In this document: in pieces, positions 1-13,062 of the stretch
Layout: the number at the start of each line of letters is the position of its first letter
Numbering within the stretch: position 1 is the first letter of the stretch
Assembly: GCA_019096195.1 (NCBI GenBank)
Contig: JAGTXK010000134.1
Coordinates: 372,001 to 436,000 of the forward strand
Origin: Boletus sp. NGJ
Taxonomy: Eukaryota > Basidiomycota > Agaricomycetes > Boletales > Boletaceae
Length of the DNA: 64,000 bases
Direction: 5' to 3'
The notes under the pieces: generated by a model
Databases searched by the model: none
Seen by the model: only the letters and a program-made list of their open reading frames with translations
What the model was told of the DNA's origin: nothing
Made by a program: the position numbers and the translations under genes

Positions 1-270
1 TGAGGACTTCCCAAGTCCATTTTGGGCCAGCCTTGCCGCCAGGTGTCAGTGTATTCACTGTATTGTTGGCTTTAGGTGGCCGTGTTGCTATCTGAGCTTT
101 CCGGTGGGAGGAACATCTGCAAAAAAGGAAAGTTGCTGTAGTAGTTGACATAATTACATAGCCAACATAGTGCGATGTCACCAATCATCGCATCAAGTCG
201 ACTACATGGATGACTGTAGCCACACATGCTTAGCACATTGCCTATGTAGACAATGTAAAATCTAGTGTAT
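1..270. other. no gene seen
   Basis: No coding stretch with family resemblance is visible. The sequence leads into a tandem duplication. Confidence 0.4.
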
Positions 271-506
271 TATCACTCTACAACCCATACAGCCAGTAGT
301 ATCTAGGGTACTAGGGACCTGTGACCAGCGCTGAAAGTGTCGTCGAAGATGACCTTTGATGCGAGCATGAACACCAATATAAACAATCAATTATCACTCT
401 ATGACCAGTACAACCAGTAGTATCTAGGGTAGGGACCTGTGACCAGCACTGAAAGTGTCGTTGAAGATGACCTTTGATGCGAGCATGAAAACCAATATAA
501 ACAATC
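271..506. repeat. tandem duplication, two ~118-bp units
   Basis: Two adjacent near-identical units, 271-391 and 392-506, each running from TATCACTCTA to AAACAATC with only a few substitutions and a short indel. The reverse strand stays open through both units only because of the duplication. A CCCA run follows near 535-555, and the interval to 654 holds no gene. Confidence 0.85.
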
Positions 507-654
507 GGTGATCTGAAGCAAAGACTTACAGCCCACCCACCCACCCACCCATCCGCCACCTCGCCATGGACAGCACCCTCAGCACTCACTGAAGCAACCT
601 GTACTGTTCAAATGTTCAAAAATCAATATACCTGTTCAAAAAAAAGTGTCCACC

Positions 655-3480
655 ACCTCCATTATATGGCTGGGTGTCCAAAGAGGATTGATCGCTCCAC
701 TAGGGAAGTGAGGGACCAGATGACAAGGCTGCACAATGTTTGTGACTGGGATGATGATTGCATTTGGCACTTGGTTCTGGGTTGAGCGGCTGACTCAAAA
801 CATCCCAATGCTTTTGTCAAAGTACTGAAATGGCTTGAATAAATGGACATATGCAAGTGGGTGTGGATAATTTCCCAGCCGATCTGGAAGCTTGAAGATA
901 ACACAGACCTCAGCCACACGCAGACCTATAGATATGGTTAGAATACTCGCCCCCCCAAAAAAAAGAAAAAGAAAAAAAACCTTGAAAGCCATGTGTTTCC
1001 TCATTGAGCTGGATCAAAACAGTGTCGTACTGTGCTGGTGTTGGTGGCTTACGAGGTCCATTTGACCGTTGAGGATGGCATCGGATCCTCACAGATCCAT
1101 CATCCGACGAGTGTTCAACAGCTTGTAGTGGAAGTACTACATTGCTGAAACTATCGAAATGATCAAATATGTTCAGACAGACGTATCGATGATCCAGGCC
1201 CATACGGACCAAAAAACCTTCCAGCACATCAATGAAGTTGTTGGTGCCATGTTCTTGTGCTAAATATTGCACGGACTTTTTGAGAAAATGAGGCCAGCGA
1301 GAGATGCGATACTGCAAAACTGGTGGAACTTGAAGGGCACCAAGCGTGATGCCAGCGGCGTGGTTGTCAACACCTGAGTAATCACTATTACTGTCAATAG
1401 GTAAGTCCTCTGCTTGATTACCATGACACCATGCAAGAAATGACTTGAACCAAAGAACGGCTTTCTGACACTAAAGCCATTTCGTCATCTGGTTGGTATA
1501 GTCTTTCCAGTTGATTGCAGCATAGGCTTTCTTTGCATAGTCGATATGTAACTGCTCTAAGCTCTCTGTGTTCAGACCATCAAGACTGCCGAGCTTCTTG
1601 ATCATCTCGACATAATGCTGTAATGAATGGAGCTTTGGAAGGTTGAAATGAGTGTGGTGTCCCAGAGTCATGAATATCTCCTTATTTGTGTGAAAATCAT
1701 TGAGCACACACTGGAGTGCAAGCAGTGTCTCATCAGTATGAGATTGATATTGTGCCAAATATATGAAATCGAGCAAGGCCTGACTTGCTTTGAGAACCTC
1801 TTGATGGTGAGTTGTGCCGACTAGAGCACTGACAAATACCCGTTGGAGCTGTTTATGATCAGTACTGTTCCACTATTTAACAACTGAGATTCCTTTCTTC
1901 CAGTGACGAAGCCCAGGGAAAGAGGACATCACCTGAAAATGTTTGTCAAATTTTTTCTTGCCCACAATAGCCAAACACCATTGTTTCAGGTGGTCCTTGA
2001 ATAATCCTTGGTGTAGTTGATGCAAGATGTCAGCGCAGATGCAAACAAAGATGTCGGTGTGGGGAAGGTCAGCCCAGAAGGGTGAAAAGATGGCTCGGAG
2101 GCCATGAGCAATGAATTCAGGGGGGAATTGACCCATTGCTTGTGCATGGAGGATGTATATTGTTTGGGCTTAATTGCGACAAGAGAAATGAATATTTGCC
2201 CTGCTTTGGCCTGCTGGAACAAGGCACTTGGGGCATTGGTTCTCCGCACAGCCGGCCACAAGGCATTGTTCTGGATGGTCACCGATATAGGCTGCAAGCA
2301 GAGGAAAAACCTGCTATATCTGCCTGTCTGCACACACCATCTCAACCCCTTCCCATCCAGCAGCTATGAGGGGCTCAAGTATTCTCTTCATGCAATAATG
2401 GAATAGACGGTATCTGGCAACTGAGTTGTCCTCAAATGAATGGAGCTTTGAGACTAGTATGTAGCCCACCAAGACTGAAGCATGTCGCACAGGTTGACAA
2501 TGAACTTTTTTAGATACATTTCCTATGCTTAGGTATACTGGCCATGCAGACTTGTCATCCTTGAATCAGGATAGCTCTGTTTTGTCTGATGCTATAATCA
2601 TGGGTGCAATTGTTGCTCCATCAGGTAAACGGCGCTGTTATTCATGTCAGGCATAAGTCAATTTCTCATCGCTATCATGCACTCACTTGTATCTCCCACC
2701 ACCAATCCCCAGTCCACATTTCATCATACCGTCAAGTCCTACCCTCCTGGTCAGAGTATATCTTCTCCAGTGCATATGCAATGTCACCATGAAAGTCTGG
2801 ATTGCCAATTATCTCACGAATGCAGGCAACTGGATCCCGCAACCAGAGCTCCAACTCTTCGTTAGTATGAGATGTGTCTCCGTCTCCATCTTGATCTTGA
2901 TTTTGATCCACTTCACCGTGGGCTTGCACAAGCTCACAAGTCCACTCTGGTCCAGTGGGTAGCTGATCAATGAGCTTCAGGAACATATATTTGCTATGAT
3001 AACTTGGTTTAGTCCAAGTGCACGTCTGCATGCAAATGGTAAGTGAGATTATTAATGTAATCACATACTTACGATCAAGAGCTTCAGAAACTCTTCAGTC
3101 ATCCGTTGATTCACATTAGTAATCAACCATTCTGCCAACTCCCATTCATCTCAATCTGCAAAGGGGGAGTACATGCCTTGACCTAAGCCTTCTTGGACTT
3201 CCACCATCCTCTCAAATGATGTTGCGGAAGTGCTGAGCACCTCTGCTGCTGATTTTTCATGGAATTCTTGTGCATATTGAGTGAAGTGCTGACAACCATC
3301 TTCAGCCGCAAACACTTCCACTGCTTATAGTCCAGAATCAAGTCCTTGTTGTCCATTGTAATCAGGTAGGTCTTCTTGATCTTCAAGGATCATGGTGTCA
3401 GGCTGATCAAGGATAGGGTTGTGCTGTGTTGCAATGCCCACTTAACAGCCTTGTGAATGTGCGACATGCCAGTGAACACT
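655..3480 (-). pseudogene. Plavaka-type DNA transposase relic
   Basis: This is a decayed transposase of the Plavaka group, a CACTA-like family abundant in agaricomycetes. Reading the minus strand from about 3480 down, family blocks come in the right order: an N-terminal block with EEWELAEW-like spacing near 3150; TEELELWLRDPVACIRE and IIGNP near 2830; ADILHQLHQGLFKDHL near 2010; FNLPKLHSLQHYVEMI with TESLEQLHIDYAKKAY near 1640-1530; and the C-terminal VAEVCVIFKLP and HPLAYVHLF near 900-840. Several stops and frame changes separate these blocks, so it is not functional. A T-rich interval with GT and AG ends at about 930-985 looks like one intron. Terminal inverted repeats were not identified. 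The family call rests on remembered motifs. Confidence 0.8.
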
Positions 3481-4215
3481 ACTCAAGATATGAAAACCTT
3501 CACCACAGTGGCCACAAACATGAGGAAGCTTTCTACAGAGGCAGCCAACTTGTAACATGGCCGCAGAGAATGATGAGAGATGGGACTAGGTGAGAGAATG
3601 ACAGAGAATGACGACAGGCTGAAACTTGGCACACAGGGTACCAGGTACCTTCTGAGACTGATGCACATGCTGCTGCAGGCTAGCCAGAGGTTTGTCAGTC
3701 TCCATTCTATACTTTACAAGTCTGACAGACAAAATGTGAGGTTTCCCAAGACCATTGCACATGTTGGTATGAGCTAACAGAACTTTTCTTTAGTCACCAT
3801 TCTATATTATAATGTAGACCCTACAGTGATGTTGAATCAAGAATGTTCAACAAGGTCACGCCAGGGCTATACTGACGAAGACTTTACGTTTCGGATGAGA
3901 TAGGTATGTCACGTACATGTTAAATAGCACGACCTTTGCCTACTCGCTCACTCCACGACTATGTCCCCCTTACTCCAGAACTACACCACGTTCACAATAC
4001 CTACATGCCCAAAGTTACAGACAATGTCCCTGCATCTGAGTCTCAACTGACTGAATCCACTGGTATCTGTGGTCACATTCGCTGTCCCAGTGAAAAGGTT
4101 CAGGCACTGCTAGGCTGAGTCTGAGTCCTCATCTTACTACTAGTTTTTTATTCACATTATTGTAGAGGACCACGAGCAGGCAAAAAGAACTTTAGAACAG
4201 CAGACACTTCAAGAA
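3481..4215. other. no recognised gene
   Basis: Short open stretches on both strands show no family resemblance. The last ~260 bases may belong to the 5' side of the following plus-strand gene relic. Confidence 0.3.
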
Positions 4216-5977
4216 GTGAAATGCCAGGAGGTGAAGATGCAGAAACACGAGCAGGCCAAGAAGGCTTCTGAACAAGACCCATTGACATCAGTGGCTTCTC
4301 AGCCAACATCCATGCAGCAAACACTGCCACCAGACCATGCAGTAAGTAGAATTTCCTCTCGTAAATTCCCAACCAAACACACCCAAATTGATCTTGTCAT
4401 ACAGTTTACCTCAAGAATTGTCTTTCTCAATAGTAACTTGAAGAACATTACGCCAGCTCAACCTGCTAGTAAGCTGGTTCCACGGAACGGCATTGTTCCA
4501 CCACTGCCTGTCATAGCCAGCCACACTTTCAATGCAAAGGTATGATTGTACCACTACAGCCTATAATAATAAATGTCCACAGAGTTCTAGACCTGGGAAA
4601 CAAAGACAGCAGTGCCATCAAAGGCTGGGCCAATTTTGAGCCAACATTGCCAGAAGATTTGGATCAGTTGCCCAATAAACGTGTGCAGCGGTACATGGTA
4701 CTTAGTGATGATGATGATGCCCATGAGGGCATCTTGAAAGTGAAGTCTGAGGACTCATTGAACGACCCCTCTGCTCTGAGTCTCAGTACTCTTGCCATAA
4801 GTACATCTAGTTATGGGCACCCCAGAGCATCTGACCATGATGCACGAACATATGATGTTCTAGATACAGCGATTGAGATATACTGTGTGCTGCTGCTCAC
4901 TGAAAATCCTTTTCCAAGCCATGCCAAGGAGCACAAGTGGGCTACAAGTGCATGGGCACTTGCATGTACTCAACACAACACAAGTATTGAGTATGAGCCG
5001 CCGATTGCAAAACTAGTAGGTGAATATATGATGTCAAAGTCATATACTCATATTCAAAGCAGATCACAGCACAAAGTCCCCACTTGCAGTCTCAGTTCAA
5101 GTCAAAGGCCCACCCTGTTGTTGCGACTTCATTTGGATTCCAAAGCAGTACCACAGAGACTGCAAAAGCTGACAATAGAGATCTGGTAGTTGAGCTTAAG
5201 ACGGACAAGGCCTTCACCTTCCGTGTGAGTCCCTTTTGTGTCATCATGCAAAAAAATATGCTGAATGGGATGCCAAGACGCACAGGAGTTTCATTAGTGA
5301 ACACAAGGGAATATACAAGCATCCTTCAATTCAGTTGCTAGTCAACGATGTCCTGTTCAAGCACAAGAATGACATAGCAGTCTGATGGCCAAAATATTTC
5401 AAACCATTCCCACATGTTGCCTTTGCCCTAGCGCTTACAGTGGTAGGCCTGGGTTTCACATAACCTTGAGTTACTAACAGCAATTTTCTCAGATTGAGGA
5501 TGCAATTGATGAGTGGGCTGACAGAAAACCTTCACCAGTCAAGTTCAAGGAAGAATGGTATTCCACCATCTATATGTCCCACTTGGCTTCTCTCAATGAG
5601 TTCGGGAGCATCATGGCAAAGTACAAGCTACTTGACAAGTTACTACAATGTGTCTACAAGGATGGATGGTAGGTGCTATCTTAAATTTCTAACATGTCAT
5701 GTGATCTTTGGCATTTAGTGGACATGCTGGTGTGGATACATCATTGAACGACGGAAATAACAAGATGAAGGCAGCAATTCCAAACACTGCTTTCATAAAT
5801 GTGATTCATAAGCACCTAGATTGATCAGATAACCTGCAAGAAGAGTTGGAGACCATCGAGGAAGAGGTGGGTGATGTTGAAGAGATGTATGAAGAGATTC
5901 TGATTAATCCTCAGGCTGACTATGAGATCAACAAGGATGAAGAGGTTGACGATATAGATGTCAACAAGGAGTACTAG
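4216..5977 (+). pseudogene. DUF6532-like gene relic
   Basis: This looks like a decayed member of the large agaricomycete family carrying the DUF6532 domain, whose function is unknown. An open block at 4542-5189 carries a low-complexity linker with an acidic SDDDDAHE patch. The domain then appears in pieces and different frames: KSKAHPVVATSFGFQSST and NRDLVVELKTDKAFTF near 5100-5220, then HPSIQLLVNDVLF near 5320-5370, and EDAIDEWADRKPSPVKF followed by YMSHLASLNEFGSI near 5500-5620. The last block ends in an in-frame TGA at 5822. Beyond it the same frame continues as an acidic tail to the TAG at 5975-5977. Introns may explain part of the frame shifting, but the in-frame stop argues for decay. 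Two related relics lie on the minus strand near 29-32 kb and 34-37 kb. Confidence 0.6.
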
Positions 5978-6990
5978 TAGATCAGACACTTCAATATGGT
6001 CTTTCATACGTGATTTCTAATGTGATTGGATTGAGTCGCTACTAGCCTACTATGAGTATGGGTTGAGTGGACAATATATTGAGTGTGTACTACACCTATG
6101 CCTTAGTTTATATGTCGGTTACATAGTCATATGCAGGTGGTTTTGTCAACTACATAGCACTTTGTTGAGAAGTGGTTCCACCAAAAATCATTACTACATA
6201 GTACTATAGGGTATGGCACAAGAATCAATTTCATTATGTTCTTAGGGGAAGATGACAGCAAGTACAATTACAATGTCGACTATATAGCACTATATAGAGG
6301 CATCCATTTTTGCAGAAGAAAGCTCCAAATCGGCAGTGTTCTTGGCACATGTCACACATGCAGATGGTATGGCTGTATATTTGGGCTGGTGAGGCTGTTC
6401 TTCAGTGTCGGACATATTGCCTATAATAAGCGAAGAAATGGAATTGGCAGACAAAATAAAAATTTCATATCTGCCTACCTTTTATAGTGATTGGCTCTTG
6501 CTGGTAACAGGAACACGCTATCTTTTGCACAGCTTCAGGACTTCTGGGGCCTGGCTCAGCTCAGCTCATGGCTTCTCTAAATGGTAAGCCAAGCTCCAAG
6601 CCCCACCAAGCCCCTAATGCGGCCTGGCTCAGCCAGGCTTTTTGGGGCTCAGCTTGGTCGGCTCAGAGCTTTTGGGCCAGGCCACAGAATCACTAATTAT
6701 CAGTGCTTATAAGACCTTCTTAAGTACAATAACCAAATAACAATGGTCGGATAACATGAAAAATGCTAGGTCTATATGACAAGGCATTATAAGAAATCCT
6801 GGAGCCTCGTGATGAAAGGGCTGGGTGAATACAGGTGAATTTGGGGTAAATTTGACATTACCAAACCTGTCCAAGTCAAGACTCTTGCCAAAGTAACTTC
6901 CTTCTTAACAATGTTAAAGTAGGGATCCTCAGTGAAAATTTATCATGGGATGGGACTCAGAGGAGTTGAGGGTTAACATTTTCATGCTCA
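5978..6990. other. intergenic, no gene seen
   Basis: Mostly AT-rich sequence without a convincing reading frame. It includes the GGCTC-rich block listed separately. Confidence 0.4.
6535..6685. repeat. GGCTCAGC/AGCCAGGC low-complexity block
   Basis: Short words such as GGCTCAGC, GGCCTGGC and AAGCCCC recur in both orientations, so the block can fold on itself. It is much more GC-rich than its neighbours. Confidence 0.5.
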
Positions 6991-7737
6991 GTGCTCAGCC
7001 CTCCACTCGTTACTCACAGCTCTTGCAAAATGGATCCTACATTGAAGGCAAAGCTAGATACCCTCAAAAATCACTTATCTAATCTACCAGATACTCTACC
7101 TCTCTCTGAGGCTGGGCCTCAATACCGACAACACATCCTTGAGCATGCCTCAAAGTGTGGCTACATTGACGCATGGCTTCGTGAGGCTGCTAAGGGTGAG
7201 TTAAACAAAAAGACAATTGGCCCACCTGCAATAGTTCCTGGGACACAAATAACCACCCCAGCAGCTGCTTCCAATTCCTGTCCTGTTTCTGCATTGGTCA
7301 CTCAGCCTATTGGACCTACCAATGGGAAAAATGTGCTGAAAGGCTTCCAAATGGAGGGGGGAAAAGTCTTGCAGGACAAGGGAGACTATGCTGTAATGAA
7401 ATTTTATGTTTGTTGCAGAATTCTCCCAAGCATTGTGGACATAGACGAATTCAAGGATATGGTGTCCATTCTCAATCCCACCTATTGCCCTCCAAGCTCC
7501 ACCATGCTGGAGGATAAACTAATTGTCAATGAAGCTGCCAAAATTAGCCATGCCATACGTACTCACCTCCCAACATGTTGTAACCTCACAATCACATTTG
7601 ATGGTGGAAAGATCCATAAGCCAACGTTGGTCTATACAATTCATGTCACCATAGCAGACTGCCGTGCATTCTGTATGGAACTGGATGATGCATCATTGCT
7701 GAGTCATTCAGCAGTCTGCATGATATCGCTCACATGA
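6991..7737 (+). pseudogene. hAT transposase, N-terminal fragment
   Basis: An open frame of 248 codons matches the N-terminal part of hAT transposases as found in agaricomycetes. Visible blocks include MDPTLKAKLDTLKNHL (an internal Met that may be the real start, codon 14), then SIVDIDEFKDMVSILNPTY, EDKLIVNEAAKISHAIRTHL and NLTITFDGGKIHKPTLVYT. The last holds the Asp of the expected DGG catalytic-core entry. The homologous text stops around ELDDASLLSH, after which the frame runs into unrelated codons. Typical hAT transposases are about 600-900 residues, so the catalytic core and dimerisation domain are missing. A DIRS-type retroelement begins within about 100 bases on the other strand, so truncation by that insertion is likely. 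Confidence 0.75.
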
Positions 7738-7799
7738 GTGTATGGTGAAAGAAGATGTAATGTCAGTATGTACAAAGCAGTGTTAAGAGAAGGTGAAAT

Positions 7800-10760
7800 G
7801 AGTCCTTGCTATGCAGCGATGTTGTGTGTGGTTGGGCGAAACCGTTAGGTTTCTGACTTGAGGCTGGGCCCTAGCCTGAAGGGAAAAGGTGAGCTGTGAC
7901 CCTCCTATTAGGAGCCTTGGTGACGCGCCCAGCGAGGCTTGGGACCCAAACACTAGGAGCGAAGGCTGCTTACCCTCAACGAACTGGCAGCATTGTGATG
8001 TGCATGAAATTGTTGAGGAGTTGTTGATTGGCTTGCAGGAAAGGGGCAAGGATGAGCGCATGTTCCCTTAGGTATAGGGTGAAAGCTTCTCCGGCCCAGC
8101 AACCGATCACTTTGACTACATCGAAAGGAACCCCTTTTAGCAGGTAGAAGAGGGTGCCCCCTATGCGAAGGCTGTGCCCTTTCAGCTCTGCGAGATTGTT
8201 TCACTCAGTGATGTCTACTAGTTTACTTGTGATTTGCATTTTGGATAGTGGGCGAAGTCCACTTTTCAGATGATTCCATGCGAAAAGGTGGGCCTCTGGT
8301 GGGGCAGGGTTAAGTTGAAGATGGTTTCGGAGTGCAACTTCTGGGTCAGTGATGCATCCTGGTTGGGGTGCACACTGTACATCCTTGCCACTGATCTCAT
8401 ACTTGGTGATTGGAATCCTGAATTTTATGATAGGTAGGTTGTCCTTGTCTTTCAACCAGGATACGTCTCAATGTGTGATGTGCTTTGTGGGTTCAAACTT
8501 TTCACATATATTAGGTACCGTGAATTTGCCTAGCCTGGCCGCACAGTAGAAGGTGACTACTGTGCACACATAAATGGCGGCATCGTAGGGGTTGTTCATG
8601 TTAAGGCTGGCGTAAATGACTTTGAGGTCATTGATGGTGATGGGGGAGCGTTTGGCTCATTTGGAGCTGTGGGGTGCCAGGCAGGTAGCACCTTGTATTG
8701 TGAGACAAAGTTCGTCCTGGCGAATGTTCCAGGATTGACCATGTAGTAGATGCCAGGCCTTGATACCTGCTGAGTGATTTGCCAGGGCTGATCTGGAGAT
8801 GTTTCCAGCACAGCTGGAAAGGAAAGCGAGTAGTAGCATGCCTGAGATTGGACACCACTCCTGCTCTGGTATGGGTCCATTGATGTCATAGTAGACGTGA
8901 AAAACCAGTAGAGCATTGCCATAGAGGATTTTGGTGCTCTCCACCCAGGAGGCACCGATGACTTCTAGAATTCAGTCTAGGGCATCATTGAGCACTGCTG
9001 TGGGGGGGGAATGGCTAGCTGATCTCTCAGAGGGAGTGGAGGGAGTTCATAAGTGCAGCCTATCTTTGGCCAGACAGTGGGGTCGGTAAGGGGAGGGAAA
9101 AGGTCGAAGGTCAGCTGGGTATGGCTATGGCTTTGGTGGCACAGAGTGTGAGCCACCCACATTGGTTTGAGTGGGTAGCAGGGAGTCGAACTGTGCTGGG
9201 CTAGAGTCAATTGTCTTGGAGGATACTGAGGACCAGCTCATCCTCAAGCTGAATCTCTGCTCTGGTTCTCTCAGATGCTTCCTGTTGAAGGCACCTATTG
9301 TTGAAGATTCTGGCAGTGCTAATGGAGTATTGCCCTTCTCTGAGGTCTCTGAGTTCTCGTGCTGAGAGTGGATTGGTGGCATCTGTGAGGAAATCCCTAA
9401 GGTGCTTGGATAGCAGGATGGTTGGGAGTAGGAGGCTCTTTGGTCCATAGATGCCTCTGGAGGGGTTGTCTGCTGGATTGTCTGTGCTGGGGATGTAACA
9501 CATTGCGACACTGCATATGCGAAGGGCTGAGTTGAGGAAAGTGTGGATATGTTTGAAAATGGTGTTGACTGCTCTGTTGTGATGTCTGCCAGTGCACCAT
9601 CCTTCGACAATGCCCATGTTGTCTCTGTATAGGATGACATGGTTCGCATTGGATAAGTGAGTGTCGAGAGTGTGGATAAGGAGCTCAAAGGCAATGGCCT
9701 CTGCCCATCCGATGTCTTTGGGTCCGTATAGGGATTGCCACCCTGCCCGAAGACGCCAGGTGCGCCACTGATTTCCAATGGTGATGCCGACTCCAACACC
9801 AGAACTGGCATCTGAAAAGGCTTTGGGGTCGAGAAAGGTGGGTGGAGGGTAGATCAAGCAGATGATTGTTCTGCTGCATAATTTGTTGATCCACCAGCTT
9901 AGGTCTTTGTCGAGGTTTTTGTCAGGGTGGCGGGAAACGAAAAACCGCTTGGCACCGGTTGCCAGCATGCTTTCTAATCCTAGGAGGTAAGCCCGGCCCT
10001 GAGGCAGGATGGATGCCGTGTGTAGGAGTTTACCATATAGTTCCTGCATGTGTTTGAGAGTGTGTGTTTGTCTCACTTGCCACTCAATGATTTCGTTGGT
10101 GCATTTTTCTGTTTTGGCGGGGCTAAGCGTTACTGTGTACTGATCCAGGTTCCATATGAAACCTATATAGGTGGTGGACAATGCGAAGAGTTGATCTTTG
10201 GATGTTTCCCAAGGGATGCCGAGGTTATGCAAGATCTTGTCTATGTCTGCGATGTTGTATGTAAAGGATGCGTCCATTTTGGAACAGGGGGAACTGCGGG
10301 ATAGGTCTTGGATAGGGAAAGTGCAGCTTTCGTTGAATTCTTCTACAAAGCCGTCTGGATGTTCTGCACCACTATACCATATTCTCAATGTAGTGTGTCT
10401 CAGTCCAGAGTTTGCGATGTCTGATTGCCATTGGTGTCTGGCCACATTGTATTAATAAAGTTGATTGTGGGGGATTCAGAAGAACAGATGATCATCGACC
10501 CATTTGTCAAGTGGGCCGATGCCTTTGGCACACAGTATTTCTGTGCCTGCATTGGCCACTTGCCCGTAAGCGCTGCAAGATGGTGATGCCCCAAAGGCGA
10601 CGCATGTGTCAATGCATGCTGTCATGTCAGATATGTGCACTACTGCCACTGGCCATTGTGATTCATGTAGTGGTATTGTTCTGTATGCTTCTGCTACATT
10701 GCGTGTGGCTGCCTGCGATCCTCGGAGTAGGCACAATATTAGCAGGTATACCATTGAGAA
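7800..10760 (-). mobile_element. DIRS-type tyrosine-recombinase retroelement fossil, 5'-truncated
   Basis: Minus-strand remains of a DIRS-order retroelement. In element order, from the high coordinate down: the C-terminal part of the reverse transcriptase (a block ending KWVDDHLFF near 10,480); the RNase H region (SDASSGVGVGITIG near 9800, DNMGIVEGW near 9620); and a tyrosine recombinase (DPEVALRNHL near 8330, then HSLRIGGTLFYLL and GRWAGEAFTLYL-like sequence near 8190-8060). The front of the element, including gag and the first half of the reverse transcriptase, is absent. It is clearly broken, with several interruptions. Inverted terminal repeats and the internal complementary region were not identified. 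It is old, and poorer in CpG than the flanking gene. Confidence 0.75.
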
Positions 10761-13062
10761 CTTTCCCCAGATGCAAGGCGGCAATATCTCAGCAACCGCT
10801 CTGCAAAGGAGCGTCGGATTCTCGAGGTAAGTATGGTTTATACTCTAGACAAATATATTGTTGATTCTGTCTGAGTTTTTCAAACAACAGTCTGAGTCGT
10901 CAGATGAGTCTGGTACAGACTCTAAGTCAGGCTCCGAGTCAGATTCCGAGTCAGGGAGAAGGAAGAAGAGACCTACTAGCCACCACAGCCAGAAGAAGAC
11001 CAAGCCCGCTGCGAAGACCAAGCCCCGGACCACTAAGAAGACCGAACTTGCTACTAAGAAGACCAAGTCCGCCACTAAGAAGACCAAGCCTGCTGCAGAG
11101 TTGTTCGACAATTCGAGTTCCGAAAACTCAGAGTCAGAGCCGGAGGATACAACTACCAAGAAGCCCGGGCCTATCAAGAATATGAAGAGAAAACGTGTTC
11201 AAGTTCAGACAGACTCAGAGTCCAGCTCTAACACCGAGTCTGCATTGGGCTCTGATTCCGACACGCATTCAACCCGCTCGAAGATTATGCTTCGCATAAG
11301 AAGACCAGGACTGGGTAAGGCACTGACTGCGAGAACTCCAAGTCGCAAAGCAACCCCCTCCAATCACGACTCTGAGTCACTGGCATCCGAATCTGGGGAC
11401 TCGGATCATAACATGAAAGAACTTGAACGTTCTATGAAACAAAGAAGGATTATCAGACGTCAAACATCTGGTTCATCCAAGCATGGCGGAGCAAATCAAA
11501 CAGCCAAGGTACAACGCTCACTTCTACTAGTAGTAGAATGGAAGATCCTGCTGACTCAAATTTTGTGATTATCTAGAAACGCTCCAAGAACTCAAGGCTA
11601 TTTACGAACTTAACGAATACATCACCAACGGGCACTGGAGGCACCACAGCCCAAAAAGTATCTCCATCATGTCTACTACGGTGTATAGTGACCCCAAGAT
11701 TCTAGGTAAATATGCAGCCAGCGCATGCACCCGAGTTGTCCGAACTATCAGACCATGGCATTGCGAGTCGCCACGTCACGCCACACCATGCCGGTCTTCC
11801 CACTTCTACCACTGGCACAGTTGCCGTGCTAGTAGATAGCGAAAGCGGTACGTCGTACAGTGCTAACTAGTACTAGTTTACCGATTGTGTTAATGCCACT
11901 TTTGCAGATAGCCTCGGTCTTTCCGATCTAAGCGAACAAGACGATCAGAGTCTCACTAGCACTGGCAGACTTGGAGCTCGACGCTGTCCAGGCTTATCGT
12001 GCAAGCATGTTCTCCCAAAGTTAACTGCACTCCCGCCCGAGATCAGGAATGCTCTGGAGACCTATGACATTCTTCGCAGAAAGCCAACCACACGCCATGC
12101 TGCATCTCGCATGGGTATTGACATTTGCAACATGTACAAACACGAGGAGAAGAAAGCTGATGCTCTGGCATTGGCAGTAGATCACGGCTGGCCAGTGACA
12201 TCCATTGACTTCACTCAGATTCCAGGGCGTATTGTAGAAATGTTAGATGATCTCGAGCGCCTCATTTTTGATCCCAAATTCAGGAAGGATTCGGACATCT
12301 GGATTGGCTTCGAAGTCTCGCTTGTATCCGATGGATTGTCAGTAGAGGATTTCGCTCGTCTGAGGCCCCAACAGATGGCCTTAACTTCTCACATTACCGA
12401 GAACGCTCGTGTTGGATAGTAAGTACTCAATTAGCTGATCCATGATATATTAGCTATTTACTACATGGGATTTAGTTATGGAATGAAGGGCGCTGCCGTC
12501 ATTGCCCATACCCTCCTCGGCCTCTTCCCTGCTGTCAAAGTCCCAATTGACGTACTCCAACCCCTCCGATCGCATGCCCAACTCCTGACATACGTGTTGG
12601 TTCCCTATTGCGCAGCAAGACTGATCGCTGAGGACCAAGGTCTTCCTTCTATCAAGGAAGGCTACTTTTGTATGCTCGCAAGCAGTGATGTTGGCGAGGT
12701 TGTCAACCCAGAGAGAGACGATGACGAGGAGTTAGACGAGATATACCGTCAGAACATTATGTCGTTCACAAGGCAGGGGAAGCAGAGATCAAGGGCATTC
12801 ACTATCCATGATGGGGCCATTGCGGGATCTGTGTCTGAAGTAGCTGCAGACGCCCTGAATGCTGCCGAAGTATCAATCTCATCGCTCGTTTCTACTATGA
12901 TTATCTCATGCAGTTTGTGAATAGGTCACCTCATCTCGGCCGAAACCACGCGTATACCGCCGCAAACCTAAGAGTTCAGAGCCAAACTCCTCGTCTATAG
13001 GTCAACATCAGATCAGTACCGAGAAGAATATGGGTTTTTTTTTTTTCAAATCGTCTTATTGA
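10758..13062 (+). CDS. RTC4-like domain protein, seven or more exons
   Basis: The C-terminal half resembles the RTC4-like domain (restriction of telomere capping protein 4), a nuclear protein family whose biochemical role is poorly known. Inferred introns are 10,827-10,890, 11,509-11,576, 11,658-11,717, 11,848-11,907, 12,419-12,475 and 12,870-12,924. All have GT-AG ends, are 55-68 nt, and keep frame. The N-terminal region is a linker rich in S/E/D followed by KKTKPA-type repeats resembling histone H1 tails (10,891-11,110). The domain follows: LPPEIRNALETYDILRRKP near 12,040, IGFEVSLVSDG near 12,310, RVGYYGMKGAAVIAHTLL across the fifth intron, and LTYVLVPYCAARLIAEDQ near 12,590. The first exon is open only from 10,758, just after the DIRS relic, and has no obvious start codon, so the 5' end may be lost. 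The 3' end is uncertain: a basic stretch at 13,092-13,283 could be a further exon. Confidence 0.6.

Noticed and set aside
9125-9811. Long minus-strand frame rich in Ser and Thr
   Set aside because: It is a shadow of the RNase H reading of the DIRS fossil in another frame.
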